Assembly (NCBI GenBank): GCA_027924645.1
Contig: BSBN01000445.1
Span: forward strand, 9,283,001-9,347,000
Length of the DNA: 64,000 nt
Source of the DNA: Cunninghamia lanceolata
Taxonomy: Eukaryota > Streptophyta > Pinopsida > Cupressales > Cupressaceae
Direction: 5' to 3'
Shown here: in pieces, positions 1 to 9,278 of the stretch
Layout of the letters: each line of letters begins with the position of its first letter
Numbering within the stretch: position 1 is the first letter of the stretch
Made by a program: the position numbers and the translations under genes
The notes under the pieces: generated by a model
What the model was told of the DNA's origin: nothing
Database searches by the model: none
Seen by the model: the letters and a program-made list of their open reading frames with translations, nothing else

Positions 1-117
1 CGTATACATCGTAACAGATATCAAATGTGTGTTAGGATGTGTTAGATGCGTTATTTCCTCCTATGTATGACTTTCTAAAACACAAAAACTCAATTTTTGG
101 GTTAAATTTGGGGGCTA

Positions 118-460
118 GGCCCCACGGTGGGTGCCAGGCCCCACGGTGGGTGCCAGGCCCCACGGTGGGTGCCAGGCCCCACGGTGGGTGCCAGGCCCCA
201 CGGTGGGTGCCAGGCCCCACGGTGGGTGCCAGGCCCCACGGTGGGTGCCAGGCCCCACGGTGGGTGCCAGGCCCCACGGTGGGTGCCAGCCCCCACGGTG
301 GGTGCCAGCCCCCACGGTGGGTGCCAGCCCCCACGGTGGGTGCCAGGCCCCACGGTGGGTGCCAGCCCCCACGGTGGGTGCCAGCCCCCACGGTGGGTGC
401 CAGCCCCCACGGTGGGTGCCAGCCCCCACGGTGGGTGCCAGGCCCCACGGTGGGTGCCAA
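118..460. repeat. 19-bp minisatellite, 18 tandem copies
   Basis: A 19-bp unit (core CACGGTGGGTGCCAG) repeats head to tail, with CACGG recurring every 19 bases from 123 to 446, giving 18 copies. Each unit contains the perfect inverted repeat CCCAC-G-GTGGG. Two unit variants exist: CAGGCCCC and CAGCCCCC. Copies 1-9 are the first type, 10-12 the second, 13 the first, 14-17 the second and 18 the first. Because 19 is not a multiple of three and no unit contains a stop, several frames on both strands stay open. These are not genes. Confidence 0.97.
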
Positions 461-1085
461 AAATGTTAAGAGAAAATTAGATTCAAATGAATAATCAATA
501 TCAAAATACCTAAAACTCAATGAAATACAGAAACAAAGAGATCAATCAAATAAAAGAACTTCACAAAAACCTTTGCAAACCTCAAAGCTTCATAGCTTTC
601 ATTGGTTGCCTATCTCAATTGATCTTGTATGTATGAATAAGGGCCTCAGAGAGTGCACTTCCTTACTATGATTCCAAGATTGTCAATGGAGAATGGCTAT
701 GATAATTTCACCATGAAGATGAGCTTCACAACAATGATAGTAGTATGGTAGTAATGAGTGTGATCACAAGCAATGAAGGAATTGGTGCCAAAGGCGCACT
801 GTAATTCCTGCCAAGTAACAATACTTAAAGCTTGGATGATTGAAAAAGAAGAACAGGGTTCAATTTATAGACTTGAGAGAGAGAATAAAGATCAACAGTA
901 TAGAACGGTTGAGGAACATGCACGAATAAGAAGAAGACATGTGTCTTTCTATATTTTGCATGAGAGGAATTAAAGAAATAGAAGAATGAGTTAACTAAAG
1001 AGATTAATCAATTAAAAGAATAGATCAATCAATTAAGAGAATAGAACTAGAGAATGGGAATTGCATGAGGATGAGAAGATATTTT
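461..1085. other. Unannotated low-complexity flank
   Basis: I see no supportable gene here. A 66-codon plus-strand frame at 773-973 has no recognisable domain and is probably chance. The text around 581-760 loosely resembles the dispersed repeat family at 3.3-4.2 kb in wording but cannot be aligned with certainty by eye. Confidence 0.4.
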
Positions 1086-1570
1086 GGCTTAATTAAATAT
1101 TTAGAATATTCAATTTCATGTGCACAAGGATTGAATTATATTTAGAGATAACTCAATTTAGAAGAAAAAGACAACTTATATAAATATTTGATTTATTTAA
1201 ATTTAGAGAAGATATTATTGGAAGAAATAATTAAATAATTGGTATTATTTAATTTAGAATGAATTTGGAAGAATTAATAAAATATTTTATTATATTTTAT
1301 TTTTGGAGATTGAGAGGATTTAAATAAATTTGATTTGATTTATTCAAATTTGGAAAAATGATTTGATTCAATTAAATAATTAAGAATTATTTAATTGTTT
1401 GGAAGAATTTAATTAAATAAAGGATTTTATTTAATTTTGACTTTAGAAGAGGTAATTAAATATTTTGATATTTAATTAATTTAGAGGAATATGAATCGAA
1501 TAAATAAATTTGTTTATTTATTTATTGATAGAAGAATTAGAAGGGAATAAATATTAAGAATATTTATTTA
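1086..1570. repeat. AT-rich tract with repeated TTAATTAAATAA/GAAGAA words
   Basis: This is almost entirely A and T plus G, with short words such as AATTAAATAAT, ATTTATTTAAAT and GGAAGAA recurring at irregular spacing. It appears to be a decayed low-complexity repeat. No frame of useful length crosses it. Confidence 0.6.
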
Positions 1571-1599
1571 GACTGAGTCGTGTCATTTTTAGGCATATA

Positions 1600-2330
1600 C
1601 AGCAACAATAGCCTAAAATGCTTGATTTTTTGATACCTTTTCAATGCAAATGAATGAAACAAAGGGTAGTGTAAGGATTTCAGTCAAGGGCAGCAAGTTA
1701 TATGTCTAATATCAGTCCAAAACAAAAATATAATCACTCCCAACACACTCTTGATGTGATTTTAAGTTAATGCCAAGTCGAAATATAGTGAAAATATGTC
1801 AAAATAAGCACTTTTTTCACCAAAGATCAATGCAAAAGAGCATGACAAAGGCTATTGTGAGGAAAATGATGATGGAAAGAAAATAATATCAGTAATAACA
1901 GCCACTTGGTGCCAAAATACCCAATACAACATGATTTTAGTACCACTTAAGGTAAAACCCTAGTGAAAATATAGCAAAATATGCAATTTTTCACAGTTTT
2001 TCAACTCCAAGACCTAGCAAAAGGGGTGTTGTAAGGAATTTTAGGAGGTAAAACAAATAATATAAATAATACCAGTCACCTCAATCCATAAAATTGATCA
2101 CAATATGCTTGGAGTGCAAACTAGGTCAAACCCTAGGGCCAAAATAGCCAAAATGTGTAATTTTTCACGGAATTTTCACTACAAGAGCCCGAAAAAGGGT
2201 GTTGTGAATTTTTTTATGAGGGGAAGAAAATGATTACTGTGATAACAGAAAAATAATGTAAAAATACCTTTCGCAACACACCTACAGTGCAAGTTTGGAG
2301 AGTCGATAAAGCCAAATTTAGTGAAAATTG
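1600..2330. repeat. Degenerate ~175-bp tandem repeat, four to five units
   Basis: A landmark (AAAGGGT/GGGGTGTTGTAAGG-like) recurs at about 1670, 1856, 2030 and 2203, spacings of 186, 174 and 173 bases. Each unit also carries, in the same order, an AATATAGYMAAAATATG-like block, a TTTTTCAC block and an AATAATAYCAG-like block. A fifth partial unit begins near 2304. The units are strongly diverged, so the array is old. Confidence 0.7.
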
Positions 2331-3290
2331 TTATTTTTGAAGCCCTAGGTTTGAGATCTTGGGATAAAATTCTATGTGAAAGATTTGAAGTATGATTTAT
2401 GATGAAATTGAATTACTATCAGATCCAAAAATTATTTTCAAGCCTTAACATGCAAAATGCCCATGCAAATTTAATGAAAATGCATCAAAATTGCTAGTTT
2501 TTTTGTTGAAATTTTCTATGTAAAAATGCAAATATTTTAAATCTAAATGCAAATTCACACTAAAATCAAAGACTACAGAAAAATGCAAATTTGAATCAGC
2601 TTCTAAAATTAGTAGAAAAATCTGATAAAAGATTTTTCCTACTAACCCTAGATTTTGGAATTACTAGGTTATATAAAATTGTCAAAATTTTCACAAAACC
2701 CTAGCAATTAAATGATGAAAATGCAAAGAAAAATTTTGAATTTTTGTATTTTTCTGTAGTTTATATCAGATCTGATACAAAAATCATGAATTAGGAAAAT
2801 TTAGAGAGAATTGATGCAATTTAGTAAGCCAAACAATGCAAATTTTTATGTATTTTTCAAATTTTTCAAATTTTTCTCAATGCAATGAAATAAATGACCA
2901 AATGAATAAATGAAATCAATCCAAATCTGAAGACAAACACTCAGAAAGTTGCAATTTAAGTCCAAAAACATGAGTTTACCAAAATATTTAGGGGAAAATT
3001 TGATTTGTTAAAGTTCTAGTGTTTAGATGCTTAAATCCTCCTTTCCACCTTACATTCAAGGATCTAGGGTCGAGTGACGAGCACTATCATACCCTAGGCC
3101 ACTTGCAGATGTAGGGAAACTTGGATTAGAGAATTAATTATCAATTTTTCCTTCTCTAATGTCCAATTGACCATTAAAACCTTAATTATGCAAATATGAC
3201 AAAAAATTAATGATTTATGAAAAAAGCTCTTGCAAACAGGAGTAAAATACTGAATTACAGAGTACCTATTTTTGGGGTTCTGAAGCGGAA
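2331..3290. other. AT-rich interval, no gene recognised
   Basis: The stretch is A/T-rich with repeated CAAAATTTTTC and ATGCAAATTT words. It may be a more decayed continuation of the preceding tandem array. The 73-codon minus-strand frame at 3094-3315 has no recognisable motif and overlaps the start of a dispersed repeat. Confidence 0.4.
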
Positions 3291-4238
3291 CAGTCAGGGG
3301 CACTAGAGTAGGCACCCAAGTCCAAGGTACCTACTTTTTTGGGGAATCTGGACCTCCTTCCAACACTGATCATCCCTGCAACTTCTGTTTCCTGAGATCT
3401 GTCTACATAGGACACTGGAGTGAGTGCCCAAGTCCTAGAAGTGCTCCTTTATCCAACTTTTCTTCAGATCCAGAATCCCTAATGCCTGCCAACCCTTCCT
3501 GCAACTCCACTTTTTTCAGATGTGACACCTATAACCTGCAATCACAAGACTTGGTTTGGGGGTTGTGGCATTTAGAGGTTTGCCTTAGTCAAACCTTGGA
3601 GGACACTTAAATCTTTGAACACCGTTGTCAGATAAAGAGGGCATGCCCTTGTGAGGCAGAGGGAAAAAACCAAAGGAATCAATGATAAAAACATAATGTT
3701 ATGTTACCTTTTAGTGAAGCTCTCATGGAGGAAGATGATCTTCATGCCATGAGAAGATTGATGCTCAAATCTGCAAATATCAACACACAAAACACATAAG
3801 TTTGCTCTTGTAACACAATAGAATCCTTGAATCACCTTGAGAACACTTGAACATCACAATTGCTATCTCTTTGAAATCTAGTTTATAAATGAATGCCTAA
3901 GCATGCTTATATATGCAACTACAAGCACTTCAGCCAAGATTTTAAAAATCAAAACTTACCGTGTCAGCAAAAGGACCTAGTAACGGTCATAAACTGACAC
4001 CCAAAAATTAGGGCTGACCCAAAATAGGGTAGGACTAGGGTGCAGGCTCCCAAGTCCTCCCCCTATTTTAGGTAGAGTACAACTCAAGGGGTCCACCTAG
4101 GTCCAATTTTCCATGGAACCTAGGCCTTATTCCATTGGGATGCTAAAATATAAACTAAAATGTCTTAAATGCAATCTAAAGACCCGGGAGCTAAACCTTA
4201 TCAGGGAAAAGCCCCCAAGGGGACATTTTTTGATGCCA
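3291..4238 (+). repeat. Dispersed non-coding repeat family, copy A
   Basis: Long patches match 32690-33715 in the same orientation and 28690-29560 inverted. Shared blocks in order are: a GGACACT..GTGCCCAAGTCC motif, CTATAACCTGCAATCAC, GTTGTGGC, TTGTCAGATAAAG, CTCATGGA, CTTATATATGCAACTAC, CTAGTAACGGTCATAAA, TTAGGGCTGACCCAAAATAG, and the terminal AAGCCCCCAAGGGGACA. The end (GGGGACA, or TGTCCCC on the other strand) has LTR-like TG/CA character. The family is therefore probably an LTR or leader of a retroelement, but no coding partner was found. Confidence 0.75.
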
Positions 4239-6575
4239 CACTTTCCTACAAATAATGCACATTCTTTGCAACTTCTTACCCATCTATTGGAATCTCTAAA
4301 CAAATTGGGCCAGTAATAACTAGCCCTCATGATTTTGACAATAATTATTCTTAGAGAATAATGGCCACCCATAGGGCCATTATGAAATTCTTCTAGTACC
4401 CTAGAGATCTGATCTTGTGCAATACATCTAAGAAGAACTCCATTTATGTCTTTCCTAAACAAGACACCATCAACAAGAACATAAGGAATGGATTGGAGCC
4501 TGAAATACCTTCTTTTTGCTTGATCCAATCCATCTGGAAATCTACCTGATTGTAGAAATGTGGCCATATCATGATACCGGTCAATTGGATTGTGGGAACC
4601 AGTTGGTTGTGCTTGCCTAAGGACACATAAAGCATCATCTCCAACTTCAAATTCCATGGCCATTTGCTCACATAGGCCTTTGCCTTGCACCATCTTGGTG
4701 ACGTTGATGTTTACATCATACTCCATCACTTTCGTGATCCACCCAGCTCTCTTCTCATTGATGTATCTGCTCAAAAGGAACTCTTTCACACTGGGCTGGT
4801 TCACCATCAACTGCATCTTGCTGTTTGAAAGCATATGCCTAAACTTCGTGAGTGCTTTCACCACATCAAACACTTTTTTTTCAACAAAATCATACTTCAG
4901 CTCATATTCTTTGAGAGGTTAGTTGAAGAAAGAAATTGGCTGCTCTAATTTCTCCTCATTTTGCTGTGTTAAAACTGCTGATAGGCCCTCTTTGCCTCCA
5001 AAGGTGTAAAGGATAAAATCCTTCTCATAGCTTGGGTTTATCAGCATAGGAGCCTATTCTATGGCTTGTTTGACAACTTTAAAACTATCCTTGCCTTATT
5101 TTGACCATGTGAAGGCGGTGTTCTTCTTAAGCATGGCAGTGAGGGGTTTTTCCATTGAAGCAAAATTGGGTATGAAGCTCCTCACAAAATTAATCTTAAC
5201 TAGAAAATTTTACAAGCCTTTCTTGTGTCTGGGAAGGCAAAGAGATAGAATGACACTGGTTCTCTCTGGATCAATAGCCATCCTTTCTTTTAAGACTATA
5301 TGTCCCATCAATTTGCCTTCTGGGACAACAAACACACATTTCTTTGGATTCAATGTACTCTCTGTATTTTTCAAAGACTTTTCTCAAATGGCCCAGGTGG
5401 TCAGCTGCATGCTTAGAATAAACAATCAAATCATCAAGATACACTATAATAATATCATTGATTAGGCCTATGAAGGCTAAATCCATTGCTCTTTAGAAGG
5501 TTGCCCCAACATTAGTCAACCCAAATGACATTTTTTGATAAGCCAAAGTACCCCATTTTGTGGTAAAGGTTGCCTTGTACTGGTCTGATTATTTTACAAG
5601 AATCTAGTTATAGCCTAAGTAGCCATCAAGGAGTGAAAACCTTTCAACTCCTGCTATTGTCTATAAGATCTTCTCCATGGAAGGGAGTGGATAGTGGTCT
5701 TTGAGAGAGGCCTTTTTTAGGTCTCTAAGCCCACACATAGTCTGATTTCCCCATTCTTTTTTTTCACTGGAACTAGGTTATCCACCCAAGAGGAATGTTT
5801 AATTGGATAAATGATTTTGGCCTCTATGAGCCTGGATAGCTCTTTTCTCTTTAATGACTCAATTTTGGGATTGACTAGCCTCTATTTTTGGTGGACAAGT
5901 CTTTAATTGGGGTCTAAATCAATGATATATTAGACTAAACCAAGGTCAAAGAATTTTAGATCCCTATAATCCTAAGCAATTAAATCATCAAATTCATTGC
6001 AAAGTTCAATAAAAACTTGCCATGTTTTAGAAATCTATCCTGTACAATTTCCACCTCTTCACAGTCTTCTCTCTTGACTGTCATGTTAATTTTCTCCTTC
6101 TTTGGTTGATCATCAGTGCCAAATTTGTTCTCTAAAGTGACCAATCCTTTAGGTAGTTTATTGGTCTTCAGCTGCATCACCTGATTGCCATATTTCTCTT
6201 GCAATATTGACTGATTATTGGCAGCAAACTCTGCCTTATCTTGCAAGAAATTTACAATTTATTGGTCACTTTCAAATATTTGCTAGCTTGTCACATTATC
6301 AGGCACAACAAGCCTGAAAAAAATCTTCACATGCTGATTTGAGTTTTGTTTGACATTCTGGGGAATGTCAAATTGAGCATCAATTGTAGCTAACCTATCA
6401 AAAAATTTGTTTCTTTATCTGGGTATTGCCTGGATATTGAAGGCATTAAAGTCTTCAATTAGATCCCAGACCCTGTGTTTATATGACTTGAGCAAGTCAT
6501 TCCTTGAAGCACTTTGTGATCAGATTTGGTAAAAAATAAGCTCGCTATCACCAAATGCCCATGTTGCATTGAATT
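4239..6575 (-). pseudogene. Truncated Ty3/gypsy pol remnant (extra RNase H, RT, RNase H, start of integrase)
   Basis: Read on the minus strand from high to low coordinates. A fragment near 6550-6440 (motif GDSEL, then HRVWDLIEDFNAFNI) matches the extra RNase H-like domain of the giant element at 52 kb. A linker at 6246-5980 follows (KLPKGLVTLENKF). RT words follow near 5770-5640 (LKDHYPLP), with the catalytic YLDD at about 5455-5430. The 248-codon frame at 4873-4127 holds the end of the RNase H region and an H2C2 zinc-binding integrase motif (EFHNGPMGGHYS ... WVRSCKECALF). The integrase core is missing: the frame runs into dispersed repeat copy A near 4238. Many stops and frameshifts are present, so this is a dead 5'- and 3'-truncated relative of the 46-55 kb element. 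Confidence 0.85.
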
Positions 6576-6975
6576 TAGTTTAGGAGAACTATCAAAAGAT
6601 TTGTAAAATGAGACAACATCCATGCTTCTGACAGGCCTGCAACTTTGTAGAGGAAGATTACCCACATGCAGGGGTGTTAAGCACATTAAAAGGGGAAGGT
6701 CTAAAATTCTTCCATGTACCAACAAAGTCCCTTTTGTCCCTTCTTGTACAATCACATTGAAGGATTTAACTATTTCAACTACCTGATTTTGACCTTTCTA
6801 CTGCATTTGTACTTCAAGTATTAAATCCCTTCTACAACAACAAAGAATTATGTCCTTCAAGATTTTACAACACTTTAAAATATCTTAAATTTCTTTAAAA
6901 TATTTTAAAGCACTACATTATGTTACATGTTTTAATTTTACACTGATTTCCTCTTTACTCTTATTTTGGCCATTT
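6576..6975. other. Unassigned interval upstream of the pol remnant
   Basis: A 98-codon minus-strand frame (6755-6459) overlaps the RNase H fragment in another frame, and I do not recognise it. From 6830 to 6950 the sequence is A/T-rich with TTTAAAATAT words. No feature can be supported. Confidence 0.35.
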
Positions 6976-7780
6976 ATTTTGCCTTATCGGCAAAATCTCT
7001 TTTTCACGAAATAAGCTTGCCTCTATCTTTCCTTTTTTCTCTTTAGTCAGCCAAAACTGACTTTCATGATCTTGGTTGTCTTCTTCCTTTCCTTCTTTAC
7101 CTTATCAGTAAAGTTCCACTTTTGGGAACTTTTTCTATCTTCTCTTTTCTCTTCATCTTCCTTGGTCGACAAAGCTCCACTTATGTGAACCAGTAAGCTA
7201 GCTCTCTTTTCTCTTCAGTCGGTGTTTTCTTCATTTTATGAACTTCTTGGCCTTGCCTTTTCCTTTGTCGGAAAAATTCCCTTTTTGTGAACCTTGCCTT
7301 TGTTCCTATTCTTCATTTTGTTTTGTTGGTGATTTGCCTTATCGACAAACTTAGGAAAATTCAAACTATTTGGCAAGGTCACCATCCTGTTGATTCCCCA
7401 ACCTCTCTTTGTTTCTTTGCAACTGAATTTCTTTTCTATCCCTTGCCTTGGTGCTTTCCTTTTGTTTTGGTCAGTGAATCCTTTGTCAGAAAAACTGCTG
7501 ATCGATGAACTTAAGGTTCACCAAATCTTAAGTTTTCTAACAAAGGAAAACTTTGTCTTTGACTTTAGCCACATCTCTTTGGTGAATATTTTCCTACTTG
7601 TTCCTTAGTCATCCAAAACTACCCGATCGATGAAATTTAGGTTCGCACAACCAACATTTTGTTGACTAAGGCATACCTTTGCTTTGTTTCTTCCTACCTT
7701 CTTTTCCTTAGCCATTTTCCTGCCTCACTCCTTAGTTAGCAAACCGGTGAACCAAAGGTTCACAAAACTTAGAATTTGCC
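6976..7780. repeat. Pyrimidine-rich degenerate short tandem repeat
   Basis: A loose unit recurs about ten times: CCTTnGTCGGCAAAA, then a short spacer, then TTTGTGAACC or GATGAACTTAAGGTTC. Examples lie near 6983, 7031, 7100, 7160, 7214, 7263, 7330, 7473, 7602 and 7730. The separating sequence is C/T-rich (TCTTTTCTCTTC). The unit is variable in length (about 50-130 bases). It resembles subrepeats found in LTR or untranslated parts of plant gypsy elements; it separates two unrelated minus-strand pol fragments. Confidence 0.55.
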
Positions 7781-7889
7781 AACTAAGGAGAAAGAAAGGG
7801 CAAAAAACTTAGAATTTTTTGGGATTTTCTATGGGGAACATCCTTCCATTTAGACTTTCTCAGATTGGATTTCTCTGATGGAAGGAGGG

Positions 7890-8771
7890 ATTTTTTGGAC
7901 TATTTTGACTGGGGCAAAATATGACAATAGTAGTCATCTGATAAAGTGCTTTGGACACTGGTTCGGAACCAGGAATAATATCCATTGCAAAATCAAAAAC
8001 TCTCTTTTGGGGTAGACCTAGAAGGTCTTCCTGAAACACATCCCAAAAAATCTTGAGGAAAAGGGTACTCTTCAAAATTATTTTCCTTTAATTCCTTCTC
8101 CTCTTCATCTTTTACTTCCTCCATTTTCACTACAAACATCTGGCATCCTTTCCGTTATGCTTTTTTCAATTGCATCATGAAAATTTACCTAATTTTCATT
8201 TCTCTCTAAAAACCTTGGATGAGGACAACATTTCCATCATCGTCAATGCATTCTACTATTTTGGAAAAACAATCAACTTTTGCCTTATGTTGAGATAGCC
8301 ATTTCATCCTTAAAATGACATCATAGGATACTAGAGGTGCTACATATAGGTTGACCTCCATGGAAAAAGTAGGTAGGGTTAATCTAGCTTCAAACAAGCA
8401 TTGCTCTACCCAAGCTCTTGACTGGTTTGCAAACTCTACTATCCATGAATTAGCCATGAAACCAACTTTCCTAGACATTTTATCAAGTATTCTAGGATTC
8501 AAAAAATTTTAGTTGCTCATGTATCTATAAGAATATAAATTGGGGTTCCAAAAAGAGCACCTATCATTTTAATAGGAGTAACTTGATACTCAGCTTGATG
8601 ACTATCAAGAGTAGAATGAATCCTTTTCTAAAAAGTCATTTGATGTGAGGGTAAAGGTTTGCCTCCATAAGAATTCTCTTGACTCTTTGTGGGGCACTAG
8701 TTAGCATAATGATCTTCTCCACACATGAAACACCCTCCAGGAGGACCTCTCTTTCCTAAAGATCAGTTGGT
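7890..8771 (-). pseudogene. Chromovirus-like gypsy: zinc knuckle, protease and N-terminal RT
   Basis: This is the downstream half of the element whose gag lies at 18162-19118; the two halves are separated by the LTR element at 8777-18161. Minus-strand order is as follows. A CCHC zinc knuckle lies at about 8740-8690 (CFMCGEDH, with a stop just before the last Cys). Next is the aspartic protease, whose DTGA active site reads D-T-stop-A near 8520. The ORF at 8502-8206 carries SYDVILRMKWLSQHKAKVDC, typical of this protease family. The RT N-terminus at 8075-7900 reads DVFQEDLLGLPQKR ... PGSEPVSKALYQM. RT ends abruptly after that motif, next to pyrimidine-rich repeats. The element is non-functional. 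Confidence 0.88.
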
Positions 8772-8776
8772 ATTAT
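8772..8776. repeat. Target-site duplication ATTAT (left)
   Basis: ATTAT immediately precedes the TG of the left LTR at 8777. The same five bases follow the CA of the right LTR at 18162-18166. A 5-bp duplication is normal for LTR-element integration. Confidence 0.95.
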
Positions 8777-9278
8777 TGTAGACATGAAAAATTGTCCTAT
8801 GCTCAATTCCCTAAGTCCTCCTTTCACATGAAATTTAATTAATTTTAATTAATTAATTAAATCTTTTCAACTTTTACCATATTCCGTGAATAATAAATTA
8901 AAATTAATTTATTATTTACTAAACCTAAAATCCTTCCATAAATAATAAATTAAGATTAATAAACTTAATTTATTATTTACGGTTCAATAAACCAAAATCC
9001 GTAAAATACCTACCTTTACCCTAACCACCTTTTACTGTTTAACTACCCAAACCACTTCAAACCAAACCTTATAAAAATCAAATTCATTTTCATTTACTCT
9101 CCACAAAATTGACATTGGAGTTATGTATCTATCTTCCAAGCAACCACATTGCACATCATTTGTAACATCTATTTAAATTTGCTTATTTCAATCTTAATCT
9201 TTCAAAATGTGGCATTTGATATGATATTAGGGTTTTGAAGTATTTGAATTTGTTTGATATTCATATTTTTATGCTACA
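8777..9278 (+). repeat. Left LTR of the non-autonomous element
   Basis: This 502-bp LTR starts TGTAGACATG and ends ATGCTACA. It contains TTAATTAATTAA words and a TATA-like CCTTATAAAAATC near 9068. It is about 68 bp shorter than the right LTR because one TTAATTAATTAAAT-flanked segment is missing. That is the pattern expected of a deletion between short direct repeats. Confidence 0.95.

Noticed and set aside
32..520. Several 100-160 codon ORFs on both strands at the window start
   Set aside because: All are translations of the 19-bp minisatellite in different frames; unit length and composition, not selection, keep them open.
773..973. 66-codon plus-strand ORF as a host gene
   Set aside because: No domain, no promoter or partner, and length within chance for this composition.
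4113..4316. Plus-strand 67-codon ORF
   Set aside because: Antisense to gypsy pol and the dispersed repeat; a shadow frame.
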